Shown: positions 17,157 to 27,333, numbered from the stretch's first letter. The stretch is DNA of 64,000 bases from Thermodesulfovibrio sp. (GCA_020725335.1 DYFF01000002.1:62001-126000), one strand, 5' to 3'. Numbers and translations: made by a program. The notes: generated from the sequence alone by a model not told the origin.

Positions 17157-17561
17157 TTACTCTTTTCTTTCGGTCGAGGTTTCAGCAGAAGCATCTTCTC
17201 CTTTCTGCTTTTTTATATAAACATATGCTTCCTTTGCAGAAACTATGAGAATTGCTATGAAACCAATTAGTAAGCCTTTAATGTTAAATAATCCTTTTAT
17301 AGCTATAAACCAAAGAAACAGAAATATAGCCCCCAGCTTTAGATAACTAAGCCCTATAACAGTAAGCTGAAACATTGGTTTACCAAAAAATTTTTTTACA
17401 GCCCAGGCAAGCTCTCTTAAGCTTAACCAACTTATAAATCCTCCGAGAATCACATTAAATGCTACGATTTCATTTTGCCACATTAGATAGCTTGCTGCAG
17501 CAAGTATGGGAACAAAAATAATTGTTTGCCTATTTATTCTCCTGATTACTTCCTTGTCCAT
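17157..17561 (-). CDS. atpI: ATP synthase subunit I family protein
   Basis: Integral membrane protein of 134 residues with four predicted helices (about 12-28, 33-50, 63-87, 91-108) and a charged C-terminal tail rich in Glu and Lys. This is the pattern of ATP synthase I chain proteins that assist assembly of the c-ring. The start overlaps the end of the AtpZ-like gene by 32 bp, a pairing typical of the 5' end of atp operons. No atpB or atpE follows: the next gene is a small membrane protein and then pgi. The family call is good; the precise role is inferred. Confidence 0.75.
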   Translation of the reverse strand: MDKEVIRRINRQTIIFVPILAAASYLMWQNEIVAFNVILGGFISWLSLRELAWAVKKFFGKPMFQLTVIGLSYLKLGAIFLFLWFIAIKGLFNIKGLLIGFIAILIVSAKEAYVYIKKQKGEDASAETSTERKE

Positions 17562-17784
17562 CTGCCTTGTTCACCTTCCTTATAAATCGAAAAATTTCTT
17601 TTACTCCGGCGGCAAAGCCAGCCATAAGAAAAATTATAGAAAAAATAGGGAATGTGCCTACAAACTTATCTATTAAATAACCCATTACAACACCAATAAC
17701 TACACAAAGAACAAAATTTATTCCTAATGCTGATGCTTCAAGGATTACTTTGAAAATGGATTTTTTACTTGCTTCTTCACTCAT
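17530..17784 (-). CDS. atpZ: AtpZ-like F0F1 ATP synthase accessory protein
   Basis: 84-residue protein with two transmembrane helices (about 18-36 and 44-62) flanked by charged ends. The GVVMGYLIDKFVGTFPIF stretch and the following AGFAAGVKEIFRFIRKV match the AtpZ/AtpI small-subunit family. In other bacteria such proteins help assemble or supply ions to the F0 sector. It overlaps the TorD-like gene by 4 bp upstream and the subunit I gene by 32 bp downstream. Confidence 0.8.
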   Translation of the reverse strand: MSEEASKKSIFKVILEASALGINFVLCVVIGVVMGYLIDKFVGTFPIFSIIFLMAGFAAGVKEIFRFIRKVNKADGQGSNQENK

Positions 17785-18305
17785 CCAGTTCCCTCACTTT
17801 CTGATAATACAAACTCCTTTAATGAAGTTGCAACTTCCTTATAAAAGTCAGTCTTTGCTTTATCATATAGATTATCACAGAATAAGGGAATCCAGGCATG
17901 AAGTCTTCTCAAAAAGTCTATCTGTAAATCTAAGAGATTTCGTTCAATAAGATAACTCATAAAGAGAAGTTCCATAGATATATGGTCTGGTGGCAGGTCA
18001 AATTCTTCATCAATGTCTACTCCTGCATTCCAGTAGAAATGCTGCACATTAAGGAGACTCAGATCAATAGGTGCATCCTTATATAGGAGTTCTCTATAAT
18101 AATCTTCATAATTTGGCACTTGACCTTCATTAAATAGATTAATAAAATCCTCACATATCTCTTCATAGCTATCGTTTATAGAAATTCCTGCAAAATTCTC
18201 GAATTCCTCAATAAGCTCAAACTCGGGAATGTTCATAAAAAGATATGCAAAAAGCCTATAAGCTTCAGCTCTTTCCTGTTGTCCTAAGGGGTCTAAAAAG
18301 TTCAT
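17781..18305 (-). CDS. TorD/DmsD-family cytoplasmic chaperone
   Basis: All-helical protein of 174 residues. These chaperones hold molybdoenzyme or other exported redox subunits until the cofactor is inserted. Visible features are [13 protein letters not shown] near the N terminus and the family core [20 protein letters not shown] (about 95-115), followed by [16 protein letters not shown]. The client is not encoded nearby. It overlaps hemL by 4 bp upstream and atpZ by 4 bp downstream, so it belongs to a hemL-led operon. Confidence 0.82.
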   Translation of the reverse strand: MNFLDPLGQQERAEAYRLFAYLFMNIPEFELIEEFENFAGISINDSYEEICEDFINLFNEGQVPNYEDYYRELLYKDAPIDLSLLNVQHFYWNAGVDIDEEFDLPPDHISMELLFMSYLIERNLLDLQIDFLRRLHAWIPLFCDNLYDKAKTDFYKEVATSLKEFVLSESEGTG

Positions 18306-19585
18306 AGTTCCTTAAACGTTTTGTAAGCAGACTGAATAGTCTTTTCTATATCTTTCTCGCTATGACTAAGAGAGATAAAACCTGCTTCAAATTGAGATGG
18401 CGCTATATAGACTCCTTTTTGGAGCATTCCCCAGAAGAATTTTTTGAATTTTTCTGTATCGGAAGTTTTTGCTGTTTTTGCGTCAATAACTTCAGTCTCG
18501 GTAAAATAAGTGCAAAACATAGTTCCTGCTCTGTAAAACTTAACCTTTATTCCAGACTTTTCAGAGGCTTCTTTAAGGCCATACTCAAGTTGGGACATTA
18601 TTTTTTCCAGCTTTTTATATGTAGAGGATTTTTTAAGAATTTTTAATGTCTCAATTCCTGCAGTCATTGCGAGTGGATTACCCGATAGTGTTCCTGCTTG
18701 ATAAACTCCTCCTTCGGGTGCAACCATTTGCATTATTTCTTTTTTCCCTCCGTAAGCACCAACAGGCAAGCCTCCTCCTATTACTTTGCCGAGACATGTA
18801 AGATCAGGTTTTATTCCATAGTAAGCTTGAGCACCACCAAAAGAAACTCTGAAGCCGGTCATAACCTCATCAAAAATTAAAACAATACCAAATTTTTCAG
18901 TTTCCTCTCTCAAAGTAATTAAAAATTGCTCCTTTGGTAAGATGCAACCCATATTACCAACAACGGGTTCAAGAATTACACAAGCTATATCCTTCCAGTG
19001 TTCTTTTAAAGTGGTTTTAAATGCTTCTGTATCATTGAATGGAAGGACTATTGTTTCTGTTATATATGAAAGAGGTACTCCAAGACTATCAGGTATTCCT
19101 AATGTAGCACCACCTGAACCAGCAGAGACAAGGAGACCATCTACATGACCGTGATAGCATCCCTCAAATTTTATAACCTTAGAGCGTTTTGTGAAACCAC
19201 GTGCTACCCTGATGGCAGACATGGTAGCCTCAGTACCTGAATTAACCATGCGCATTTTTTCTATTGATGGGAAAGCTTTCCTTACAAGTTCAGCAAGTTC
19301 TATTTCAAGCTTTGTTGGCGCGCCATAGCTTGTACCTTTTTCAGTAGCTTTTTTTAGAGCCTTAACTACGGACGGATAGGCATGACCTAATATAAGCGGA
19401 CCCCATGATAAAACGTAGTCTATGTATTGATTTCCGTCAACATCGTATAACTTTGAGCCTTTTGCCTTTGCTATAAAAAGAGGATTGCCGCCCACAGCCT
19501 TGAAAGCTCGCACAGGGCTATTGACTCCACCGGGCATAAGATTTATAGCTTTTTTATAAAGCTTTTGAGATTTTTTTGTTTTCAT
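18302..19585 (-). CDS. hemL: Glutamate-1-semialdehyde 2,1-aminomutase
   Basis: PLP enzyme that makes 5-aminolevulinate from glutamate-1-semialdehyde in the C5 route to tetrapyrroles. Key segments are [17 protein letters not shown] (cofactor phosphate), the [13 protein letters not shown]-type Asp region and [16 protein letters not shown] with the Schiff-base Lys. The start is set at ATG 19583-19585 because GGAGGT lies just upstream; an ATG four codons earlier would overlap that site. 427 residues. First gene of a run continuing through pgi. Confidence 0.96.
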   Translation of the reverse strand: MKTKKSQKLYKKAINLMPGGVNSPVRAFKAVGGNPLFIAKAKGSKLYDVDGNQYIDYVLSWGPLILGHAYPSVVKALKKATEKGTSYGAPTKLEIELAELVRKAFPSIEKMRMVNSGTEATMSAIRVARGFTKRSKVIKFEGCYHGHVDGLLVSAGSGGATLGIPDSLGVPLSYITETIVLPFNDTEAFKTTLKEHWKDIACVILEPVVGNMGCILPKEQFLITLREETEKFGIVLIFDEVMTGFRVSFGGAQAYYGIKPDLTCLGKVIGGGLPVGAYGGKKEIMQMVAPEGGVYQAGTLSGNPLAMTAGIETLKILKKSSTYKKLEKIMSQLEYGLKEASEKSGIKVKFYRAGTMFCTYFTETEVIDAKTAKTSDTEKFKKFFWGMLQKGVYIAPSQFEAGFISLSHSEKDIEKTIQSAYKTFKEL

Positions 19586-20109
19586 CTTGACCTCCATTTA
19601 AGAAAAATAAAACAAGCTTTTTTACAAATTTAATAAAAATAACAAAAAAATATTTAAAATCGCAAATGATTGTAATTAATTTTTCATAAAAAGTTTTTAG
19701 TAAATTCTATTCTAAGATTCTACGGATTTTCTCAAATTAAATCTTTTTGGAATTTAGCTTATATTACTTTTACCTTTTTTAATATAAAAAATTAAAAGTC
19801 CTATCTGAGATTGAAATCTTAAAAAAATGTATAATTTGAATTAGCATTGAAAACAATTTGTGAGCTATACTCTAAAATATATATCAATCAAGTGCAAATC
19901 TTTTTCTTTCAATTTCCAATCTTTAGTAGATGTATTTTCATTTTTTGTTTTTATTCTCAAAATTTTTGTTAAGACTAAAAGTATATGTAGAAACTGAAAG
20001 CTAAAGATATACTTATATTTGCATCCATTTCTGTTAATGTTTCTATCATATCTAACAAAGGAGATTAGGGTATTGAATTAACCTTGAAAAGAGGGTATAT
20101 TTTTATAAG
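19586..20109. other. AT-rich divergent intergenic region
   Basis: About 520 bases between hemL (leftward) and a sensor kinase (rightward). It is very AT-rich and stop-dense in all frames. I see no tRNA, no convincing small gene, no clear terminator and no riboswitch-like conserved stem. It must hold both divergent promoters. TTGAAAAGAGGG just before the kinase and a weak GGAG element further upstream (near 20060) are the only patterned parts. Confidence 0.5.
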
Positions 20110-21885
20110 ATGTTTCAGAAGAGATATACATTTATCATAGTAATTATCTACGCCTTAATCGGAGCTCTATGGATACTTTTTTCTGATAAGGTGCTTTCCA
20201 AGTATGTTCAAGACATAGAGCTTTATGCACAGCTACAGACATATAAAGGATGGTTATACATAGCTTCTACTGCAACATTACTTTATATTTTAATCAGGGC
20301 TTATGTTGTAAGACTTGAAAAATACGAAAGTGAATTGAGAAAACAAAGGGATTACAACAGGCTTCTTTTTACTAAATCCTCAATAGGACTTGCGCTATGT
20401 AGGATGGATGGAACACTTATTGATGTAAATGAAGCTTATGCAAAAATAATAGGCAGAACAGTGGAGGAAACCCTTAAACTTACTTACTGGGATATTACAC
20501 CAGATAAATACAAAGAGGAAGAATTAAGAATTCTTGAGTTACTGAAAAATAAAGGAAGATACGGACCTTATGAAAAACACTATATCCATAAAGATGGGCA
20601 TTTAGTTCCTGTGAGGCTTCAAGGAACATTAATAAAAATAGATGGAGAAGAGTACATATGGTCAAGCGTTGAAGATATAACAGAACTAAAAAAAGCTGAG
20701 AAGGCATTAATAGAAAGTGAGAAGAAATACAGAGAAATAGTTGATAATGCAGTAAGCATAATTCTCAGAATGAGTCTTGATGGAGAAGTTAAATTTATTA
20801 ATAAGTACGGAGAAGAATTTTTTGGTTTTACTTCTGATGAACTGATTGGGAGGAATGTGGTAGGAACAATTGTGCCAGAAAGAGAAACTACAGGGAGAGA
20901 CCTGAAAGAATTGATGGACAAAATTTTAAAATATCCTGAAAAATTTGAATATAACATTAACGAAAATATCAAAAAGAATGGAGAAAGAGTCTGGATATTC
21001 TGGGTCAATAAAGCCATATACGATGAACAGGGTCAGGTAAAGGAAATTCTCAGTATCGGAACAGACATTACCGAGTTAAAAAGGGCACAGGAGGAACTTG
21101 AAAAATATAAAGAACATCTTGAAGAACTTGTAAGGGAAAGAACTAAGGAACTTGAAGAGGCAAATGAAAAGCTTAAGGAACTTGACAGATTAAAATCAAT
21201 GTTTATTGCAAGCATGAGTCATGAACTTAGAACGCCTCTTAATTCAATAATAGGCTTTTCAAGTATTATTCTTAATGAATGGCTGGGTCCTCTTAATGAG
21301 GAACAAAAGATAAATATTGCAACAATTCATAGGTCAGGTAAGCATCTTCTTGCTCTTATCAATGATGTAATAGATATATCAAAAATAGAAGCTGGTGTAA
21401 TAGATATAATTCCTGAGGAGTTTGAACTATCTGATTTGCTTAAAGAAGCGATTGAGAATTTTGAAAAAGATATTGTTCAGAAGGGTTTGGAATTTAGTAT
21501 TGAAATATTACCCGTTAAGATGAATACGGACAGAAGAAGAGTTTTTCAGTGTGTTACAAATCTTTTAAGTAACGCTGTTAAATTCACTGAAAATGGATAT
21601 ATCAAACTCACATCATCGGAGGATGAGAAAGACGCTGATTTTGTCCAAATAACAATAGAAGACTCAGGAATAGGAATAAAGGAGGAAGATTTAAGAAGGC
21701 TTTTTCAACCTTTTCAGAGATTTGATTCACCGAACAAAGGTAAAATTCCAGGTACAGGCTTAGGACTCTATATAACAAAAAAGATTGTTACTGAGGTTCT
21801 TAAGGGTGATATAATTGTTGAAAGTAAGTATGGAAAAGGAAGTAAATTTATAATAAGGATACCCAAAAGACTAATTAAAAAATGA
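20110..21885 (+). CDS. PAS-PAS membrane sensor histidine kinase
   Basis: 591-residue kinase. Transmembrane helices lie at about 7-27 and 58-74, with a short 30-residue outside loop. Two PAS domains (about 85-195 and 205-325) are each followed by an ITELK-type connector, and then comes a Glu/Lys-rich coiled coil. The H-box is FIASMSHELRTPLNSIIGF (about 365-383). ATPase boxes are NLLSNAVKFTENGY, EDSGIGIKEEDL and GTGLGLYITKK. The 3' end overlaps a lone receiver gene by 4 bp, its likely partner. A shredded relative lies at 26902-27231. Signal unknown. Confidence 0.93.
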   Translation: MFQKRYTFIIVIIYALIGALWILFSDKVLSKYVQDIELYAQLQTYKGWLYIASTATLLYILIRAYVVRLEKYESELRKQRDYNRLLFTKSSIGLALCRMDGTLIDVNEAYAKIIGRTVEETLKLTYWDITPDKYKEEELRILELLKNKGRYGPYEKHYIHKDGHLVPVRLQGTLIKIDGEEYIWSSVEDITELKKAEKALIESEKKYREIVDNAVSIILRMSLDGEVKFINKYGEEFFGFTSDELIGRNVVGTIVPERETTGRDLKELMDKILKYPEKFEYNINENIKKNGERVWIFWVNKAIYDEQGQVKEILSIGTDITELKRAQEELEKYKEHLEELVRERTKELEEANEKLKELDRLKSMFIASMSHELRTPLNSIIGFSSIILNEWLGPLNEEQKINIATIHRSGKHLLALINDVIDISKIEAGVIDIIPEEFELSDLLKEAIENFEKDIVQKGLEFSIEILPVKMNTDRRRVFQCVTNLLSNAVKFTENGYIKLTSSEDEKDADFVQITIEDSGIGIKEEDLRRLFQPFQRFDSPNKGKIPGTGLGLYITKKIVTEVLKGDIIVESKYGKGSKFIIRIPKRLIKK

Positions 21886-22250
21886 AGAGAGTTCTTGTAA
21901 TAGAGGATAATCCTGATAATCTAAGATTAATAAGCTATGCCTTAAAAAGGTATGGATACGATATTATTCATGCTGAAAGCGGTGAGGAAGGAATTGAAAT
22001 GGCTAAAAAAGAAAAGCCCTTTTTTATCATAATGGATATAAACCTTCCTGGAATTGATGGATTGGAGGCAACCAAAAGAATTAGAGAGATAGAAGAATTA
22101 AAAGATATTCCAATTATAGCAATAACATCTTTTGCAATGGCAGGAGACAGAGAGAGAATTCTTCAGGCAGGATGTAATGGATATTTTGAAAAACCCATTG
22201 ACTCTCTCACCATCATAGAGTCAATTCACAAAATTTTAAAGATTAGCTAA
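21882..22250 (+). CDS. Single-domain response regulator (DivK/CheY-like)
   Basis: 122-residue receiver without an output domain. The acidic pair is in VIEDNPDN, the phosphoacceptor in FFIIMDINLPGIDGLEATKR (Asp near residue 52), the Thr/Ser switch in IAITSFAMAG, and the conserved Lys in GYFEKPID. It overlaps the kinase gene upstream by 4 bp and is followed 17 bp later by a hybrid kinase, so it probably shuttles phosphoryl groups within this array. Confidence 0.92.
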   Translation: MKRVLVIEDNPDNLRLISYALKRYGYDIIHAESGEEGIEMAKKEKPFFIIMDINLPGIDGLEATKRIREIEELKDIPIIAITSFAMAGDRERILQAGCNGYFEKPIDSLTIIESIHKILKIS

Positions 22251-22267
22251 TTTTAGAGGTATTTAAA

Positions 22268-24280
22268 ATGAAAGTTTTGATAGTTGAAGACAATTATGAT
22301 GACAGAAGATTATTAAAGCTCAATATGCAACATCATGGATGTGAGGTTATTGAGGCATCTGATGGCAAGGAAGCATTAGATAAAGCAATAATTGAAAAAC
22401 CCGACCTGATAATATCGGATATTCTTATGCCAAAGATGGATGGTTTTGAGCTTTTATGGAGTCTCAAACAAAACGAGCAAACTAAAAATATTCCCTTCAT
22501 CTTCTATTCAGCCATATATACAGGAGAGAAAGACAAAAAGCTTGCCATGGCACTTGGAGCAGAGGCATTTATTGAAAAACCAAAAGAACCAGAGGAGCTT
22601 TATAGAAAAATCTGTGAGATTACCGAGCAATGTAAAATTACCAGTTCTTCAAGGCTTCCTGACATGGAATTAATTTTGAAAGAACAGGATTTTCTTAAAG
22701 CATATAGCCATATAGTTGCCGCAAAACTGGAAGAAAAGGTAAAAGAATTATCTGAATTAAATAAAAAACATTCTCAGCTTTGTAATGAATATAAAACATT
22801 TCTTGATTCCTTACCAGATAATATTTTCTTGATTGACTCAGATTTAAAGGTATTGTGGATTAATAAAGGTGTTGAAAGATGTTTTAATATAAATGCTGAT
22901 GAAGTTATAGGAAAGCACTGTTATGAATTTTTTCATGATAAAGACACACCTTGCAGTATTTGTCCTGTTCAGAAGGCTTTTGTAACGGGAAATATGCAAT
23001 CAATGGAAAAATCAACAAGAGATGGAAGAATATGGGATATAAGAGCTGTGCCAATAAAGGATGATAAAGGTAATGTTCTGAATGTAATAGAGATTGCAAG
23101 AGAAATCACACAAGAGAAAAAAACACAGGAACAACTTTTCCATGCACAAAGGATGGAAGACATAGGCATACTTGCAGGAGGAATTGCCCATGATTTTAGG
23201 AATATGCTTACACCTATTGTAGGCTTTGCACAGTTAATAAAGCTTTCTGTTGATAGAGACTCCCCTCTTTACAAATATGCAGAAAACATAATTTCTGCTG
23301 GAGAGAAAGCATCTACCTTGGCGCAGGGATTGCTTGCCTTTAGTAGAAGACAATTACTTGATATAAAGCCTCTCCTGATTGATGATTTAATTTATGCTTT
23401 TTCTAAGATTATATCAAGAATAATTGGAGAAGATATTGAATTAAAATTAAATTTAAATGCGGGAAAACATACAGTAATGGCTGATATAACACAGATTCAG
23501 CAAGTCTTAATGAATTTAGTTACTAATGCAAGAGATGCTATGTTAAAAGGAGGAATGCTTACAATTTCAACTGAATTGATGGAGATTGATGATAATTTTA
23601 TAAGAATTCACGGTTTTGGAAAGTCCGGGAAATATATTCTTATAACAGTAACTGATACAGGAATAGGAATGGATGAAAATATAAAATCCAAGATTTTTGA
23701 GCCTTTCTTTACCACAAAACCTGTTGGAAAAGGCACAGGTTTTGGTCTTTCAATAGTCTATGGAATAGTAAAGCAACACAACGGATATATCAATGTTTAT
23801 AGTGAACCGGGTATTGGAACTACCTTTAGAATTTATCTACCTGTATCAGAAGAAAGGGAAGAGATTATAAAAAAGGAAACTCCTTTAGATTGGAGTCTTC
23901 TTAAAGGTGAAGGTGAAACAATTCTTGTAGTAGAGGATGATGAAAGCGTTAGAGCTTACATAACAACAGTATTAAAGGAAGCTAATTATGATGTAATAGA
24001 AGCCACAAATGGTCAGGAAGGAATAGAGAAATTTATTGAAAATAAAGATGAAATAGAACTTGTTATCCTTGATGTAATAATGCCTGTTAAGAATGGAAGA
24101 GAAACTATAGAGGAAATAAAGAAGATTAATCCTGAAGTGAAGTATATATTTATCAGTGGATATACTTCAGACATACTTTTTGAAAAAGGCATTTTTGAAG
24201 AAGAAATTGAATATTTATCAAAACCCATAGCACCTTTTGAACTTTTACAGAAAGTAAAGGAAGTTTTATTAAAAAAATAA
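22268..24280 (+). CDS. REC-PAS-kinase-REC hybrid histidine kinase
   Basis: Soluble 670-residue hybrid with no membrane segment. It has an N-terminal receiver (1-120, Asp in LIISDILMPKMDG), a coiled linker, and a PAS domain (about 170-285) containing the Cys-bearing segment DKDTPCSICPVQK that could bind a metal or sense redox. The kinase core has H-box GGIAHDFRNMLTPIVGFAQL and ATPase boxes NLVTNARDAM, DTGIGMDE and GTGFGLSIVYGIVKQH. The C-terminal receiver (about 548-670) has its Asp in VILDVIMPVKNG. A two-receiver design like this suits a phosphorelay. Intact. Confidence 0.93.
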   Translation: MKVLIVEDNYDDRRLLKLNMQHHGCEVIEASDGKEALDKAIIEKPDLIISDILMPKMDGFELLWSLKQNEQTKNIPFIFYSAIYTGEKDKKLAMALGAEAFIEKPKEPEELYRKICEITEQCKITSSSRLPDMELILKEQDFLKAYSHIVAAKLEEKVKELSELNKKHSQLCNEYKTFLDSLPDNIFLIDSDLKVLWINKGVERCFNINADEVIGKHCYEFFHDKDTPCSICPVQKAFVTGNMQSMEKSTRDGRIWDIRAVPIKDDKGNVLNVIEIAREITQEKKTQEQLFHAQRMEDIGILAGGIAHDFRNMLTPIVGFAQLIKLSVDRDSPLYKYAENIISAGEKASTLAQGLLAFSRRQLLDIKPLLIDDLIYAFSKIISRIIGEDIELKLNLNAGKHTVMADITQIQQVLMNLVTNARDAMLKGGMLTISTELMEIDDNFIRIHGFGKSGKYILITVTDTGIGMDENIKSKIFEPFFTTKPVGKGTGFGLSIVYGIVKQHNGYINVYSEPGIGTTFRIYLPVSEEREEIIKKETPLDWSLLKGEGETILVVEDDESVRAYITTVLKEANYDVIEATNGQEGIEKFIENKDEIELVILDVIMPVKNGRETIEEIKKINPEVKYIFISGYTSDILFEKGIFEEEIEYLSKPIAPFELLQKVKEVLLKK

Positions 24281-24336
24281 TTCTTTGAATTATATTAAAT
24301 TGTATTAGTCAATATTTAGTTTGACATTTTAGTTTT

Positions 24337-24500
24337 TTATACCTCTATTTTCGAATTATATCCTATCATTTTTCCCTTTGCAAGATGAATTGAGTCTTTA
24401 AATGTCTGCATCGGTTTTTCCCTTAATAATGCTTCTCGATGTGTGGTCTTTCCTCATTATAATGTTTAACCCATTCATCTAAATACAAATGAATACTTCC
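24337..24500 (-). pseudogene. Remnant of a DDE integrase-type transposase (IS481/IS3-like C terminus)
   Basis: The minus strand reads LYLDEWVKHYNEERPH and, after a one-base frame change, REALLREKPMQTFKDSIHLA then KGKMIGY to a stop at 24337-24339. YNEERPH followed by KPMQTF is the C-terminal tail of IS481/IS3-family transposases. Nothing upstream (24500-24610) reads as the catalytic core, and no terminal repeats were found. This is a truncated, frameshifted relic wedged between two sensor kinase genes. Confidence 0.8.
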
Positions 24501-24611
24501 TTACTGCATTTATAAATCTCAAAGGTCATGGGTTTTTAAATAAACTCGACTGCTAAATTAAAAGCTTTTATCATCTATAATTTTAGTAATAAAGTTCATT
24601 ATAATTAAGAT

Positions 24612-26905
24612 ATGATGGATAAAAATATTTTTTCCAGATTGGCAGCAAGTATTTGACTCTATTTTTGATTTAGTTGCCTTTGTAAAGCCTGATGGTAACA
24701 TATTTTACTGTAATCAGAGATTTGCTGAATTTATAAATAAAGATTTAGACTCAATAATTGGACAGAGATGTCATAAGCTTGTCCATGGAACTGAAAATTT
24801 TCTTGAGAACTGTCCGTTAATCCGTTCTCTTCGTTCTGGCAAAAGAGAGACATGGGAACTTAAAGAAAGAGAAAAATACTTTTCTATTGTTGTTGACCCA
24901 ATAAGAGACAGAGATGGCAAAATAGTGGGATTTATTCATGTTTTCCATGATATAACTGAACAGAAAATAGCTGAGGAGGCATTAAAGGAAAATTTAGAAA
25001 GATATAGACACATCTCTGAACTTATTACTGATTATGCCTATGCTTTCACAGTTACATCTGACGGTGAGCTCATAGGGGAATGGATAACAGATTCCTTCAC
25101 AAAGGTTTTTGGATTTACAAAGGAAGAGATCGACGAAAGGGGTGGCTGGAAAAGCATGGTATATCCTGAAGACTTACCCAAGGCTATAGAGCATGCAAGA
25201 AAAGTAGCAAATGGGCAGGTTAATATAGCAGAGTTCAGATTTGTAACTCGCAATGGTGAGATAAGATGGCTTAGGGATTATGCAATCCCCTTTTTTGATA
25301 AGTCAGGTGAAAGAGTAATAAAAATATATGGAGCATCACAGGATATAACAGAAAGAAAAAAATTACTTGAAGAAATAAAAAAGAGTGAAGAGAAATATAG
25401 AACAGTTGTTGAGAATGCGGGTGAGATCATATTGATAGCTCAGGATGAAATGATTAAATATGCCAATAAAAGGGCAGAAGAAGTTTCAGGATACTCCATA
25501 GAAGAAATCTTATCAAAACCTTTTATTGAGTTTATCCATCCTGATGATAGAGAGATGGCATTAGAGTATTACAGAAAAGTAGTAAATAGAGAAATAAAAA
25601 AGAAGTCCAATTATCCTCTAAGGATTATAGATAAACAGGGTAATATAAAATGGCTTGAGATAAATGCAGTACCAATTGAATGGGAGGGTAAGCCCGCAGG
25701 GTTGAATTTTATAAGGGATATTACTGAATTAAAAAAAGGAGAAGAAGAAAAAGCACACCTTTACAAACAGCTTCTTCATGCACAAAAGATGGAGGCGATT
25801 GGAAGACTCAGTGCTGGCATAGCCCATGACTTTAACAATATGCTTACTTCTATAAAAGGATTTACGCAACTTGCACTTTTATCTTTATCTGAAAATGATC
25901 CAATGAGAAAGTATCTTCAAAATGTTTTAGAATCTTCAGAAAAAGCAGAAAAGTTAGTTAAAGGGTTACTTGCTTTCAGCAGAAAGCAATTTTTAGAAAA
26001 AAGGGTTATAAATATCAATGAATTAATTAACGGGATGGAAAATCTTATTAAAAGATTAATAGGTGAGGATATTATTTTAAATTTAAACCTTTCTCCTGAC
26101 TTAGGATTGGTGGAAGTAGATCCAGTTCAGATAGAAAATGCCTTGGTTAATCTTATTGTAAATGCAAGAGATGCTGCCACTGGGAGGAATGCTTACAATT
26201 GAAACAGCTAATTTTGAAATGGATGAGGAATTTACAAGGACACATCAGGGAGCTCAATTAGGAAAGTATGTAATGGTTTCTGTAAAAGATACAGGAGTTG
26301 TTATTCCTGAGGAGATAAGGGATAAAGTTTTTGAACCTTTTTTTACAACTAAGGTTGATATTGGAACAGGATTAGGACTTTCAACAGTGTATGGTATTGT
26401 GAAACAACATGATGGAAATATTTATTTTGATAGTGAAATAGGCAGAGGCACAGTATTTAAAATTTTTCTTCCAAGAGTAAGAGAAGATACTGAAAAGGTA
26501 GTATTAGAAAAGCTTGAAGGCAAATTAATTAAAGGGCAAGAAACCGTGCTTGTCATAGATGACGATGAAAAGGTAAGAGCTACAGTACTTGAAATGTTGA
26601 AAAGGCTTGGCTATAAAACCCTTGAGGCATCAAATCATGATATAGCATTGTTTTTAGCCCAATTTTATAATAATCCAATAGACCTTTTAATTTGTGATGT
26701 GGTTATGCCGGTAATGAGCGGACCAAAGCTTTTCAGTAAAATAAAACAATATAGGCCTGATATAAAAATTCTATATATGTCAGGTTATGCAGATGATGTT
26801 ATAGCCAAGCACGGAGTGCTTGAAAAGGGAATCAAATTCCTTCAGAAACCCTTCACCATAGAGACTCTTTCAAGGAAAATTAGAGAAGTTCTTGATAAAA
26901 AATGA
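24612..26905 (+). pseudogene. PAS-PAS-PAS-kinase-REC hybrid kinase with two frameshifts
   Basis: The start ATGATGGATAAAAATA runs into a T6 tract. As written the frame stops after 14 codons; with one T fewer it becomes MMDKNIFPDWQQVFDSIFDL and joins an open PAS domain with CHKLVHGTENFLENCP. Two more PAS domains and a kinase core (GIAHDFNNMLTSIKGFTQL) follow. A second break lies at about 26173-26180: the frame reads NARDA and then leaves the coding phase, while the downstream phase continues as PLGGMLTIETANF, DTGVVIPEE, GLGLSTVYGIVKQHDG and a receiver (LLICDVVMPVMSG). A two-base loss at GCTGCC explains it. DTGVVIP (normally DTGVGIP) also suggests decay. Confidence 0.82.
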
Positions 26906-27231
26906 AGTTTAAAAAAGGATGGGTCTATGTCTTTGCTATCGGGGTATTAAATTATCTTCTGATTATAGCTTATGTTAAGAGGCTTTAAATTTAAGAGAGA
27001 AAACCTAAAAAAGAAAGGGATTAAAACAGAATTCTTTTTGAGAAAACATTAATAGGACTTGCACTATGCAAAATGGACTGAAACTTATTGATGTAAATAA
27101 GCCTTACGCAAAAATAATAGGTAGAATAGTTGATGAAAAGATAAGCAAGAAAGAAACCACTGAAGATGGGCTCTTGGTAAAGGAAATGGAGATTCAATTC
27201 TGATAGTAGAAGACGATGAAAAAGTAATATA
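26902..27231 (+). pseudogene. Shredded paralog of the PAS sensor kinase
   Basis: Fragments match the kinase at 20110 in order. The first, KKGWVYVFAIGVLNYLLIIAYV, corresponds to its second membrane helix; the actual string is split here as KKGWVYVFAIG and VLNYLLIIAYVKRL. The second, LIGLALCKMD then LIDVNKPYAKIIGRIVDEK with stops and frame changes, matches its first PAS domain. Last, GDSILIVEDDEKV resembles the start of a receiver. Everything between (second PAS, kinase core) is gone. It is a duplicated kinase reduced by deletion. No intact ORF remains, and trpE begins about 100 bases later. Confidence 0.8.
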
Positions 27232-27333
27232 ATTTCTTAAATTGATGTTCTGCCTTTTCTTCCTATCCTAAGATAATAATATGATGTCTATTACAAATTG
27301 CCTTTTTCAAATAAATTCTATAAAATAAAAGTA

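Noticed and set aside
16994-17194. 66-residue frame between the ATP synthase accessory gene and pgi
   Set aside because: Cys/Tyr/Ser-rich nonsense composition and no ribosome site; the TTG frame in another phase fits much better.
19586-20109. Possible riboswitch or small RNA upstream of hemL
   Set aside because: No conserved stem or GC-rich element stands out in this AT-rich region.
24613-24615. Another Sec-coded TGA at the start of the third kinase
   Set aside because: The TGA lies before the protein-like region, no hairpin follows, and a one-base change in the T6 run explains the frame better.
26162-26905. Separate histidine-kinase ATPase-receiver gene
   Set aside because: It starts inside the kinase domain of the frame before it and has no ribosome site; it is the displaced end of one broken gene.
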